From contig NC_045130.1 in NCBI RefSeq assembly GCF_007655135.1, positions 10,974,001 through 11,038,000 of the forward strand: DNA of 64,000 nt, given 5' to 3'. The notes beneath the pieces are model-generated. The model was not told the DNA's origin, ran no database searches, and was given only the letters and a program-made list of their open reading frames with translations. Origin of the DNA: Punica granatum (taxonomy: Eukaryota; Streptophyta; Magnoliopsida; Myrtales; Lythraceae). The position numbers were made by a program, and so were the translations under genes. Of the stretch, positions 48,028 through 59,737 are shown piece after piece; the stretch's first letter is position 1, and every line of letters begins with the position of its first letter.

Positions 48028-49668
48028 ATGCGACCCCTTCACACTCTCGCCCGCCACTTCTCCACGGCGGCGAATCTCCCAAAGATTCCCTACAAGCACC
48101 GCCCCAGGGCCCTCCGAGAGGCCCGGCAAGCCCTCACCGACTACCTCCACTCCACCAAGTCCCTCCCATTCACCTTCGCCGACCTCATCGCCCGAAACTC
48201 CCCCTCCTCCCTCTCCGACCTCATCTCCCCACTAGACTTCTCCTCCCCCTCCGATTTCTCCAGGACCCTGCACAAGCACCTCCGCTACCACCCCATCAAC
48301 GAGTTCGAGTTCTTCTTCGAGTCCATTGGCATTAATCACCGCGAGATCGACGCATTCTTGCCCCGCCGCAAGTTCTTTCTCTCCGAAGACAGGAGGTGCC
48401 TCGAGGCCGCCTGCGCTCTCTACGGCTTCGGGTTTTCGTGGAACCGGTTGGGTGAGCTGTATAGGGAGCAAGCTTCGATTTTTAGTAGGACCCAGGAGGA
48501 GCTGAGCTCCAGGCTCTGTGAGCTGAAGAACGGAGGGTTCAGTTCTGACATGGTCATCGCCATTTGCTTTACTTTCCCCCGCTTGTTGATTGCAGAGGGA
48601 TGTGAGTTTGATGCCCTGTTTGATGATTTGAAGAGACTCTTGCTGGATGCTGGTCTGGAGAGCTCTGTTGAGGCCAATGTGGATTCTTGGTGTAAGGTCT
48701 GTAGGACGATTAGGCTGTTCTATGAATTGGGTTTTGAAGAGGGCAGTGTCAGAAATTCGATCATTCGATGCATAGGTCTGTTTCTTGGATGCCCTGAAGA
48801 GGTTTTAGTTCAGAAAGTGAGTTACTTCAGTAGATTTGGTGTTTGTAATCGAGAGGTTGGTTCCTTGTTTCTTCACAGGCCCGAGGTTTTAGGCCTTGAC
48901 CTGGAGACACCCGCGATTTCCGTAGTCGGGTTACTGAAGCATTTCGGTTTGAGTGCAGCAGAGTTAGAAGACGTTTCTCGTAACTATCCTCATGTGTTGG
49001 GTAGAAGTAGAATGGCCAATCTGCCTCAAATCATGAGAGCCATGAACTTGCACATTTGGTTCTTGAGTCGGATGAGGGAGGGTGATCACGAGTTGTTAGC
49101 TAGTTACGTTATGAGTGAGCACGATGCTGACTTGGACAAAGGTTATATGGAGAGCCTGGTGAAAATTAAGTCATCTCGATGTTGTGTTCATTCGATGAGT
49201 AAGCTAAATTTCTTGCATGGGATTGGGTTCGGTGAGAATGCTTTGACTATTTGGGTATTGGCCAATGTGCACGGGAGTAGTAGTGAACTGCAAGAGCGTT
49301 TCAATTGCCTTCTACGCTTGGGTATCGAGTTCTGGAAGCTCTGTAGGATGATCAGTTCTTGCCCGAGGTTGCTGAGTCAGAGACCTGAAACACTGGAACA
49401 GAAAGTCAACTTCCTCCGCAATGAGATGGGATCTTCTTTGGACTACCTTGACATTTTCCCAGCATTCTTGTGCTTCGACTTGGAGAATCGGATCAGACCC
49501 AGATGTAGTTTCCACATGTGGCTCGTGAAAAATGGCTTGTGTGCTAGGAGCTACACCTTTGCTAGCATAATTGCTACCAGCGAAAAGAAATATATGGCTC
49601 GGCTCTACTGGATTCATCCTGCTATCGTGAAGATATGGCTGGAGCACTTCTCGTGCAAAAGGATTTGA
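48028..49668 (+). CDS. MTERF18: mitochondrial transcription termination factor family protein (mTERF18/SHOT1-like)
   Basis: Intronless gene of 546 residues. The frame is open from 47866, but the first 54 codons derive from the upstream repeat array, while MRPLHTLARHFSTAANLP at 48028 is a typical Arg/Ser-rich mitochondrial presequence, so I start there. The body has the helical mTERF pattern with Leu/Pro spacing, for example VSYFSRFGVCNREVGSLFLH, LGLDLETPAISVVGLLKHFG and ISSCPRLLSQRPETLEQKV. The block YHPINEFEFFFESIGI is characteristic of the plant MTEF18/SHOT1 branch. Family members bind organellar nucleic acids; Arabidopsis SHOT1 mutants have altered mitochondrial function and better heat tolerance. 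A decayed inverted copy lies at 29650-31060. Assignment to this branch is from memory. Confidence 0.9.
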   Translation: MRPLHTLARHFSTAANLPKIPYKHRPRALREARQALTDYLHSTKSLPFTFADLIARNSPSSLSDLISPLDFSSPSDFSRTLHKHLRYHPINEFEFFFESIGINHREIDAFLPRRKFFLSEDRRCLEAACALYGFGFSWNRLGELYREQASIFSRTQEELSSRLCELKNGGFSSDMVIAICFTFPRLLIAEGCEFDALFDDLKRLLLDAGLESSVEANVDSWCKVCRTIRLFYELGFEEGSVRNSIIRCIGLFLGCPEEVLVQKVSYFSRFGVCNREVGSLFLHRPEVLGLDLETPAISVVGLLKHFGLSAAELEDVSRNYPHVLGRSRMANLPQIMRAMNLHIWFLSRMREGDHELLASYVMSEHDADLDKGYMESLVKIKSSRCCVHSMSKLNFLHGIGFGENALTIWVLANVHGSSSELQERFNCLLRLGIEFWKLCRMISSCPRLLSQRPETLEQKVNFLRNEMGSSLDYLDIFPAFLCFDLENRIRPRCSFHMWLVKNGLCARSYTFASIIATSEKKYMARLYWIHPAIVKIWLEHFSCKRI

Positions 49669-51245
49669 CAGAATAAGCCTGATATGGACTGAGTTTGTAC
49701 AGCTCGCAAACAAACTTACCATACTTTGATTGTTTTAAGAAGTTAAGCTTCATTCGGAAGATCGTGTGGGCAGTATCTTGAAACTGACTTCACTCAGTTA
49801 ACTGTATCGATTGATTGTAGAAATTGCAAATCAACGAGTAAATTGTCTTGCTTCTGTGCTGGTACTTAATCTATCTGCTTGACTTAAACGATGGCTATTT
49901 ATGGAAGAATCTCTGGATCGTTGTTCTTGAGTTGAGTTTTCGTCGTCTTATTTCATCTCATATACATAATTAAACTTAGATATTAAATTGGTATAAGAAG
50001 GCCATCTGATCCAATCTTTTTGTGCTGATCACTTAAGATTTATTCTCCTGTTACAGATTTTGATATATTTGCTGCAGTGATAGGCTCAGGGGGTGTCACT
50101 GAATTGAAACATAGTCAGCCCCAAACGAGTCTCATGTCGAACTGATTAGGCTTTTGGTCTTATTTGTTTGGATTGGAAAGTCCACATTTAGTTGAAGACA
50201 AGAATTAAAGCATCCGTCTCCATTGGTGGGCTGCATTTTCTTTAGAAATTCCTGTCATATGGTATAAGATTTAAAGGTTAACAAAGTTGAATATTGCATT
50301 GCTTACATGGAGAAAAAATAAATCTGTTCCCGGGACTTGACTGATACGATTTTTAGAACATGGTTTCGGGCATATGTGCGGAGAGCGGTTCAAACACGAG
50401 TTAATCTGGGATAACGAAAATAACTTACTGAAGTATATGATGAGAAAGTAGCGAATTGGTGAAGTTGGAGAAGGGGCGGACAGTATGCAAAATCTTACAG
50501 AAGATCGAAAATTGAAGTGGATCGACTACAGTACTACCCAGAGGCTTTTTCTTCTTCCTCGAGTCCATTGTCGCTTCGAGGGTCTGTCTAACATGACACA
50601 TTGTCACGGTAATATTTGGTATTTTTAAGTTCAAATCATTAGTACTTTAATTCCAAATGTTTAGTACTTTTAGTATTCGCAATTAGTATACATGTTTATT
50701 ACTTTTACTTTCAGTTTAAATATTCGGTAATTCAATTCAGCTCAAGAGTTTACTATTTTGTACGGACCATCAAAAATAGTTAAAGTACAAAATATTTAAA
50801 TTGAAGTACTAAATACTTGGATCGACGTATCAAATATGTTATCATGACTCAATGTCATGCTAGAATTTCTCTTCGAGCATATATTTATGAGAAGTATGAA
50901 ATAATCGAATGTCATATTTTATAAGCAAAGATGTGAATTTTTCAGGAAGTGATATTCGGAGGGTTTGGTTCGGTGAAAAATACGTCAGGAAACGGTATCG
51001 GAATGATCAAATCCTTTTTCAATTGTTTGGTAAGTGAGAATTGAAATCCGTTTCTCTTAAACAGGGAAATTCAACTCCCCGAAATCAGGAAATCTGATTC
51101 CCCCTATTGCACCTAAGTAATGATTTTCTGGTGGACCTCTTTCTTCGGCTACCATATAGACTGATTGCACACAATCTGAACATACATCTGATTGGTCTCA
51201 GTTTCTTATTCTTTTTTCTTTTGTTGAAAATTTACCGCAAAATCC
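49669..51245. other. intergenic, no gene seen
   Basis: 49669-49870 is the mTERF 3' flank, recognisable by its match to the pseudogene flank at 29650-29830. Beyond it, AT-rich DNA up to the Copia insertion with only anonymous short ORFs. Confidence 0.6.
51241..51245 (+). repeat. 5-bp target-site duplication, left (AATCC)
   Basis: AATCC immediately before the 5' LTR; the same five bases follow the 3' LTR at 56566-56570. Confidence 0.9.
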
Positions 51246-51903
51246 TGTTGGGTATCCCTCCAATTTGGAGAAAGTTGAGCTCAAATTGTATTGGGCTTTT
51301 ATCGGACTTTAATAGGTTCAAGAGCCCACTTTTGTTAGGGTTAATTTTCAGCTAAATTAGCTGGGTAAGAGGCAGCAGAATATAGCAGCAAATTAGCACA
51401 TAATAATAGAGAATAGCAGAGCAGAATTCGGATCAACAGGGGGCAGCGCGTAGCTAGAGATCAAACCTCGATCGGGACGTCAAACGAACTCCGATTGGGA
51501 CGAAATTTTGACAGCAGCTTCACAACACGTGGGGCTAAGTTCTAAACGGTCAGAATTTCTATTCGAGCTCTGTAGGTGCTGTTTCAGCTGACTTTGTGAA
51601 CCACCCGGTGTGGGTGACGAATTTAGTGTTTGGGTGATCGAAGAGAGTGTTTCTCTTGAGTTTGGTGATCCAAGGGTTTACCGTTGATGAAAGACATTGT
51701 ATAACCTTCATTTATAGTGGATTGTTGATTCGGAGTTGGTCCGTGGTTTTTCCCCACATCGGGGTTTTCCACGTAAAATTCTTGGTGTTCTTTTACTTTA
51801 CTGCTTGTTGGTTGATTTGATTAGTTCTTATCTCGATTACACTAGTAGGGGAGGAAGATTAATCGCTGCGTTATTATTTGGTTAAGTACATTCCTTCCCA
51901 ACA
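51246..51903 (+). repeat. 5' LTR of the Copia element
   Basis: 658 bases from TGTTGGGTATCC to CCTTCCCAACA. It contains the promoter and transcript start by analogy; I see no certain TATA box to mark. Confidence 0.95.
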
Positions 51904-51905
51904 AG

Positions 51906-51918
51906 TGGTATCAGAGCC
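51906..51918 (+). promoter_or_regulatory. primer-binding site (initiator tRNA-Met type)
   Basis: TGGTATCAGAGCC begins two bases after the 5' LTR. This is the standard plant sequence complementary to the 3' end of initiator tRNA-Met, used to prime minus-strand DNA synthesis. Confidence 0.92.
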
Positions 51919-51957
51919 TCGGGTTAGAGAAGTTTGAGTTTTTTCGGTGTTTTCGAG

Positions 51958-54900
51958 ATGGAGGAGTCTACAGGATCTATGTTCAAGTTGAATGCAACCA
52001 ACTACTCTATATGGAAGTCTCGGATGGAGGATCTTCTATTTTGCAGGGATTTGTACGATCCCATTGAAGGGGATTCCGCGAAACCCAAAGATAAGGATGA
52101 CAAGGCTTGGGAACGCACAAATCGAAAGACTATTGGTTTGATTCGGCAGTGGATAGACAATAGTATTTATCATCATGTTGCTCAGGAGACAAATGCGAAA
52201 GCTTTGTGGGATAAATTGACAAATCTCTAAGCGAGGAAGACACCACAAAATAAGGCATTCCTCGTGAAAAAGCTGGTTCATCTTCGTTACCATGATGGAG
52301 GTGATATGGTTGTGCACATGAGTACTTTTCAGGATATTATTAACCAGTTGACGAACCTGGAGATAATATTACCCGATGAGTTGCAGGCTTGTCTACTTTT
52401 AGGGACTCTACCAGATAATTGGGATACACTTGTGGTTGCTTTAAGTAATTCTGCGCCAAACGGGAAGCTATCGTTGGCCAAGGTGACAAACAGTTTATTT
52501 AATGAGGAGACTAGAAGGAAAGGCTCGGGGATTTCCATTCAATGTGAAGATTTGGTTACTGAACAACGGGGGAGAAGTCAAAGCAGAAATTTCTCTTCCA
52601 AGCATAGTAACTCACGTGGCAAATCGAGGGGTAGATCAAAGTCGAAGACGAGGAAAGTGGTCACTTGCTATCACTGTGGAAAAGAGGGACATTACAAAAG
52701 GGAGTGTAGAGCTTTGAAGAAAAATCAGAATGGCAACAGTGAGAGCAAGAAGGAAGAAGGCACTACAGCAGTGGCATCTGATGGAGAGACCTACATCGTT
52801 TGTGATGAAGCCTATGTGAATTTCACGTGTCAGGACTCTACCTGGGTTGCAGATACAAGTGCCTCGTTTCATGTCACTCCTCATCGGGATTTCTTCTCAT
52901 TTTACACTATCGGGGACTATGGTTATGTGAGAATAGGGAATGGACAATCATGCAAGATTGTCGGTACTGGTGATGTCTGTCTAGAGACCGAGCTTGGCTG
53001 CAAGTTGCTTCTAAAAAAGGTGAGGCATGTTCCAGAAATTCGCCTTAACCTAATCTCGACGGGTCAGCTTGATGATGAAGGCTATAGTAATGAATTTAGC
53101 AATGGGAGATGGAAGCTCTCCAAGGGTTCGTTGATTGTGGCACGGGGTCAGAAGACCGACACTCTCTACAGGCTGCGTGCCAGGCACAATTCCGGTCAGG
53201 TTAATGTTGCTGAGGATTATCCTATCGAGCTATGGCACAGGAGACTTGGGCATATCAGCGAGAAAGGTATTCAAATTCTTGCTAGAAAGCAGTCTTTGCC
53301 CGTTAAAGGTATGCACTTGAGCACTTGTGATCACTGTTTAGCTGGTAAGCAGAGGAGAGTTTTTTTTGTTAGAAGTCGTCCCTCTAGATGCGATCATATA
53401 CTTGATCTTGTGCATACTGATGTTTGTTTCATGTCGGATAGATCTCTTGGTGGTGCTCTCTATTTTGTGACTTTTATAGATGATCATTCCAGGAAGGTTT
53501 GGGCTTACCCTATGAGAACTAAAGATCAAGTGACTGAAATTTTCAAGAACTTCCATGTAGCAGTGGAAAGAGAAACGGGCATGAAACTGAAATGTGTCAG
53601 AGCTGATAATGGTGGTGAGTATAGGGGTCCTTTCGAGAACTATTGCAGGACTCACGGTATCAAACTTGAGAAGACGGTACCGAAGACACCACAGCAGAAC
53701 GGGCTTGCAGAGAGGATGAACCGCACAATTGTTGAGAGAGTTCGTTATATGCTTTTTCAGGCGAAACTGTCTAAGTCTTTCTGGGGCGAGGCAATGAGGT
53801 CAGCGGTTGATCTTATTAATCTTATACCGTCAGTTGCACTTGATGGAGATGTACCCCAGCAGATGTGGACCGGCAAGAAAGTATCATACAAGCATCTCAG
53901 AGTCTTCGGGTGCAGGGCATCTGTTCACATTCCTCGAGATGAAAGATCAAAACTCGATACCAAGGCAAAATAGTGCATCTTCTTGGGTTATGCACATGAA
54001 GAGTTCGGGTATAGGTTTTGGGACCCTGATAGCAAGAAGATCATCAGGAGCAGGAATGTTGTCTTCTTTGAGGACCAGACAATCGAGGATTTGCAAAAGT
54101 TAGAGAAGGCCAGAGTAGGCAATCCTCACGAGATCTCTATTCCTGTACCGGTTGATGTAGAGCATCCAGTGAAAGAGGTACCTGGTGAGTATAAAGAAAC
54201 CACGACTGGGGGCGAGATTCCTCAGGTAGATGATGATGTGACTACGGATGATACAGGCTCGCAGTTACAGTTAAAGCCTGCAGATCTACCTAGACGATCT
54301 GATAGAATAAGACGACCATCTACAAGATATCCGCCTCATGAGTATGTGCTACTGACTGATGGGGGAGAACCTGAGTGCTATGGTGAAGCTGTGGCACATG
54401 AGCACAAGGAGCACTGGTTGAAGGCGATGAATTAGGAGATGAACTCCTTGTTTGAAAATCACACGTATGAAGAACAAATGGGTCTATAGGTTGAAGACAG
54501 AGAACTCGCGACCTCGATACAAGGCTCGACTGGTAGTGAAAGGTTTCAACCAGAAGAAAGGAGTTGACTTCGAGGAGATCTTCTCGCCCGTTGTCAAGAT
54601 GTCATCAATCCGAGTTGTTCTCGCACTTGCAGCTAGTCTGAATTTGGAGATCGAGCAGCTCGATGTAAAAACAGCTTTCTTGCATGGTAACTTGGAGGAA
54701 GAAATATATATGGAGCAGCCTGAAGGATTTCAAGTTAAAGGTAAGGAGCATTTGGTGTGCAAGCTGAGGAAGAGCTTGTATGGGCTTAAGCAAGCACTTC
54801 GACAGTGGTACAAAAAGTTTGACTCTTTCATGTTGAGCCATGGCTACACACGGACAACTGCAGATCATTGTGTGTTCGTGAAACAATTCTCGGATGGTGA

Positions 54901-55891
54901 TTTTATCATTTTACTGTTATATGTAGATGATATGTTACTTGTTGGTCATGATATGAGCAAGATTGCAGAGTTGAAGAAAGAGCTCAGTAAGTCCTTTGCC
55001 ATGAAGGATTTGGGACCGGCAAAGCAGATCCTTGGGATACATATTTCTCGTAATAGATCAAGTGGAAAAATTTGACTTTCTCAAGAGAAGTACATCGAGA
55101 AGATTTTGGATCGGTTCAACATGGGTAATGTTAAACCAGTTTCATCACCACTTGCTTCTCATTTCAAACTTAGCACGAAGCAATGCCCTACAAGTGAGAA
55201 GGAGAAAGAAGAGATGAAGAAAGTCCCTTACTCATCAGCTGTAGGGAGTTTGATGTATGCCATGGTTTGTACAAGACCAGATATCGCTCATTCTGTTGGT
55301 GTGGTTAGTCGTTTTCTCTCCAATCCGGGGAAAGAGCATTGGAATGCAGTTAAGTGGATTCTGAGGTATCTCAGAGGAACATCCAAGGTGTGTTTACACT
55401 TTGGCACTGGTAAGCCGGAGTTAGTGGGCTACACGGATGCGGATATGGCATGAGATATCGATTCCCGGAAATCTATTTCGGGATACTTGATGACTTTTGC
55501 AGGGGGAGCTATCTCATGGCAATCAAGGCTTTAAAAGTGCATAGCTTTGTCTACAACGGAAGCCGAATATATTGCGGTGACCGAAGGTTGCAAGGAGATG
55601 TTGTGGTTGCAAAATTTTTTGTAGGAGTTGAGCTTGAAGCAAGAAAGGTATGTTCTACACTGTGATAGTCAAAGCGCCATTCATTTTTGCAAGAATCCCA
55701 CTTTCCATTCGAGGTTGAAGCATATCGATATCAAGTTTCATTGGATTAGAGATGTGTTGGAGTCTAAGTTGATGAAGCTAGACAAAGTGCACACAGATGA
55801 GAATGGAGCTGATATGATGACAAAACCTCTCGCTAGGGAGAAACTTCATGTTTGCCGAAGTATAGCCGGTATGCTCGAAACCTCCAAATAG
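51958..55891 (+). pseudogene. Copia gag-pol polyprotein, disabled
   Basis: ATG at 51958 (MEESTGSMFKLNATNYSIWK). Domains in order: gag; CCHC zinc knuckle CYHCGKEGHYKREC (about 52669-52710); protease region WVADTSASFHVTP (about 52840), where the usual DSGA active-site motif reads DTSA; integrase zinc finger with HRRLGH and CDHCLAGKQ, then catalytic DDE core (HTDV, RADNGGEYRG, QQNGLAERMNRT); reverse transcriptase with KTAFLHGNLEEEIYMEQPEG and catalytic LLLYVDDMLLVG (about 54910-54945); RNase H with YTDADMA and STTEAEYIA. Stops at 52228, 53971, 54433, 55073, 55451, 55532 and 55622. A deletion at about 54465 removes roughly 15-20 codons after ENHTY and shifts the frame. No intact polyprotein can be made. 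Confidence 0.93.
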
Positions 55892-55892
55892 T

Positions 55893-55904
55893 CGGGAGGG
55901 GGAG
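55893..55904 (+). promoter_or_regulatory. polypurine tract
   Basis: CGGGAGGGGGAG just upstream of the 3' LTR, the usual primer for plus-strand DNA synthesis. Confidence 0.85.
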
Positions 55905-55906
55905 TT

Positions 55907-56565
55907 TGTTGGGTATCCCTCCAATTTGGAGAAAGTTGGGCTCAAATTGTATTGGGCTTTTATCGGGCTTTAATAGGCCCAAGAGCCCACTTTTGTTAGG
56001 GTTAATTTTCAGCTAAATTAGCTGGGTAAGAGGCAGCAGAATATAGCAGCAAATTAGCACATAATAATAGAGAATAGCAGAGCAGAATTCGGATCAACAG
56101 GGGGCAGCGCGTAGCTAGAGATCAAACCTCGATCGGGACGTCAAACGAACTCCGATTGGGACGAAATTTTGACAGCAGCTTCACAACACGTGGGGCTAAG
56201 TTCTAAACGGTCAGAATTTCTATTCGAGCTCTGTAGGTGCTGTTTCAGCTGACTTTGTGAACCACCCGGTGTGGGTGACGAATTTAGTGTTTGGGTGATC
56301 GAAGAGAGTGTTTCTCTTGAGTTTGGTGATCCAAGGGTTTATCGTTGATGAAAGACATTGTATAACCTTCATTTATAGTGGATTGTTGATTCGGAGTTGG
56401 TCCCGTGGTTTTTCTCCACATCGGTATTTTCCACGTAAAATTCTTAGTGTTCTTTTATTTTACTGCTTGTTGGTTGATTTGATTAGTTCCTATCTCGATT
56501 ACACTAGTAGGGGAGGAAGATTAATCGCTGCGTTATTATTTGGTTAAGTACATCCCTTCCCAACA
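55907..56565 (+). repeat. 3' LTR of the Copia element
   Basis: 659 bases, matching the 5' LTR with 12 substitutions (11 transitions) and one inserted C. Ends CCAACA, followed by target duplication AATCC at 56566-56570. Confidence 0.95.
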
Positions 56566-56570
56566 AATCC

Positions 56571-57585
56571 TTATAGCTTATGTACGAATTAATAATTTCT
56601 TTTAACAAATATAATATCGAGCAAGCAATTCTAATTATCTCTCTTTATCACAAATCTTGATGATGTTCAATTATGCCATATGCATCCTCTAATATTACGA
56701 AAAGCAATGGAAACTGAAAGTTAATTCCAATTCCGGAAATAATAAAGATCAAACAGATGAAAGTGAATTGAACTCCATTCTGTGGCCGAACCAAACAAAA
56801 GGGGGAATTAGTCATTCCGTTTCTGATTCCATCCCATTCCGATGATTCCGATTCTGATTCCAGGACCTGAACCAAAAGGCACCTCAGTGTGCCGACACTC
56901 AAAATTCTTCTCATTCTGTCGAGGTGTTGAACAGATCTTGGGTTTCCTTCTAATAATAATAACTCCATAGTCGGATGTGGAAAATTTTGAAACATCACAA
57001 TAATTAATGAAAAAGATAATTTTATTAAATGCAGTGTGATTTATATATTTATTACTCGATAGCATGACTTCACAATTATTATCCCACTAGTGTTTCATCA
57101 CATGCATTGTAATTTCTTTTTTCATTATGTACATTTTTATAATAATTATTCACTATTTTGAAGACAAATTACTTTGTTTGCTAACAACAATAAGGACAAT
57201 TTAATTTAGTTTCAATTTAAATAATAATTAATATATAAGTTAAATAAGCTTTAATAAAATTGAACAATTTTCAATGGTTTAGTAATACTTTATCTATTCA
57301 ACAAATTTTTTTTATCACTATCGTATGATATGTATTGCATATATTCATTCAATCATGAATGCACTATACAAATTCAATATTTTGTTGGAAAATTTCTTAC
57401 ACAAATCTTTTTTTGCACTTTTTCTTGTAAAAATAAATTTTTTTTGACATTGCCGCTTCCAAATGTTTAATTTTTATTTTTATAATTAAATCTTTCGTCC
57501 AAGAAAGTATCTTTCAATAAAAATGTTCTTTAAAGATTAAAAAAAAATAAAAATAGGAAAATGAAAACACTCACAAGAAGCAGGC
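56571..57585. other. intergenic, no gene seen
   Basis: AT-rich DNA with A/T runs between the Copia element and the LINE relic. Short minus-strand ORFs at 56648-57065 have no recognisable domain. Confidence 0.6.
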
Positions 57586-57589
57586 CAAA

Positions 57590-58349
57590 AGGCTTTGAAC
57601 CAAAAACTCTAAAGAGAATTACTCGGTCTTTTGGAATTGGAGGAATAAGGAGGCTTTGCATGAAGAGTTTCGCAGACCCTATGATGAGGCAGCTCGCATT
57701 CTGCAGGTGGCCCATGATTTTCTTTGGGTCGCATCCTCTCATTGGTCTATTTCCATGAACCAACCTGAGGAATGGGCTCTTGTTGGATGGTCACGACCTG
57801 CATTGGGTTGGTTCAAGTTAAACACTGATGGAGCAGCAAGAGGGAACCTAGGCTCCGCTAGAGCTGGTGGCATTATTCGAGACTCAAATGGGAACTGGAT
57901 AGGAGGCATTATGCACAACATCGGCATCTCAACTTCAATTTATGCTGAACTACAAGGCATCGTTACAGGTCTTGAGCTTGCTTCGTCTCTCGAATGTCGG
58001 AAGCTGTGTGTGGAGACCGATTCTCGTGTCGCCCAAGGACTTATCTCTGCTCAGGATTCTTGCGCTCCATCTCTAAGATCCTTGGTGATCGAGATAAGGG
58101 CTGCGCTAGCAAGAGACTGGGAGGTTTCTGCGAATCATGTTTAAAAAGAGGGCAACTTTTGTGCATATTGGTTTGCTCGGCGTGTGATTTCGCGTCCTCC
58201 TGGCGTCCATTTCATCCCTTTTATTCCTGACGGTCTACGTCATTTAATGTTGGGAGATCTTGCAGGGACTGCCGTACTTTGTCCTGTTTAGTCTTTTCAT
58301 TTCCTTCGGGCATTAGGCCCGTTTGTCTACCCAAAAAAAGAAAAAAAGC
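57590..58349 (+). mobile_element. LINE RNase H-domain relic with 3' tail
   Basis: The 3' end of a non-LTR retrotransposon. 57656-58144 encodes an RNase H (RVT_3) domain: WFKLNTDGAARGN with the first catalytic Asp, YAELQGIVTGLELA with the Glu, and CVETDSRVAQGL with the second Asp. After a stop at 58142 the next frame continues REGNFCAYWFARR, the usual downstream motif, showing a frameshift. The element ends CGTTTGTCTACCC plus an A-rich tail at 58332-58349, a typical plant LINE terminus. Upstream reverse transcriptase is missing, so it is 5'-truncated. Confidence 0.87.
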
Positions 58350-59701
58350 AGTAAAAATCCAAGTACTGAAACCTATACTTATAGAATAAAAAGTACTCAA
58401 TCTGTAGTTATAATTGAGTTGAAGCAAACAAACAAAAGGCAAGTCAGGACTTCATCTTCGTCATGTTTGATTCCTTTGCAGCGCTGACCAAGCTTTCGTG
58501 ATCATAAGCACCAATGCAGAACTGAGTTGATTTTCTGCAGCCACATTGTCTTAACTTTCTACAAGCAGCATCTGACCAAGTGGAATTGCTGGTATCCTAT
58601 GGAGCTTCACCTATACATACTGCATTTAGTGCCTTTATGTAGTGCCTCACTTAGGCATCGAATGGTCAAGTCGGCTCTTAACCCTCGATTCGACTTCTCT
58701 GATTGGTTTCTGGTGTCCAGATTGTTCACGGATTAGCAAGCATATGGAAGGATTGACAGTTACAATGTCGAGGATTCAATAATCAATAATGGAATCCTTG
58801 CATATGCGAAACAAATTTACCGTTATACGGTTAGCAGTTGAGAGATTACGTGGCAAGTCTAGGGTTCTATCTAACCCCCAAAAGAACATAACGTATATCG
58901 TAAATTTTTGGAGATTTTGTAGTCAATGACTCGAATTTACTTAGAGACGTACGTGCCGCTTGTTAACAGCCACATAGTGCTCGGCCCTATTGAAACTTGG
59001 TTGGCTTCATGATCCTATCTAATTAACGTAACGCATTCAAAAGAAGATTCGATAGTTAATGAACCATTACAATGCTTTCGTAGTTCAGCTGGCTGGTTCA
59101 ATGCCATCTTTAGTTCGTTATATTTATCAGGAGTTGGGGGAAGGTCCGAATATCGGTGCACCGAATTCTTGGAAGAGTATAATTGGAGTTCAAATTTAAG
59201 AGCTCACCGTGTAGCCGAAGATGGAAGAAATTTTACTTGAATCTCGGCAAGTGATGAACAAATTGTCCTCAATCTTTCTTCTGCCATTTCCGTAAAAGAA
59301 AGCAGTACGAGAATGAATACTATCAAATAAATTCTATGAAAAGTAAGGGATTCGATATACCGCGTGGCGTGTATCACTGACAAATAGTTGTAAAATATAT
59401 CAGCACGGACGATATCAAATATGTGACAAACTGTTATTTAGTAAAAATACTATTTTTTTTGTTAAGTCTTGTGATAGAATTCCACATTATATATCCGTGT
59501 TACACAGAAGATTTTCTCGAGAAGAAGAACTCTTTAGCAAACCAAAACCGAGAATAAAAGATCAAGACAGGGGCAAAACCGGAATAGTATGAACAAAACA
59601 GTAACCCCAGAGACCGCCCTCCCCTGCCCTTCTTCTTCCTCTTCCTCTTCTTCTCCCCCACGCTTGAGAAGAGAACAGAACGCACCCCATTAGATCAAAC
59701 A

Positions 59702-59737
<36 letters not shown>

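Larger units (their letters stand above)
51246..56565 (+). mobile_element. complete Copia-type LTR retrotransposon, defective
   Basis: 5,320-base element with two LTRs (658 and 659 bases, both TGTTGG...CCAACA), primer-binding site, polypurine tract and perfect 5-bp target duplication. Domain order is gag, protease, integrase, reverse transcriptase, RNase H, which defines Copia (Ty1). The pol part resembles tobacco Tnt1-type elements. By my hand alignment the LTRs differ at 12 positions plus one indel, about 98 percent identity, so insertion is fairly recent. The coding frame has seven in-frame stops and one frameshifting deletion, so this copy is not autonomous. Confidence 0.96.

Noticed and set aside
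59070..59110. Possible tRNA-like A box (TAGTTCAGCTGG) and B box (GGTTCAATGCC)
   Set aside because: The boxes are only about ten bases apart and no cloverleaf can be drawn; chance match.
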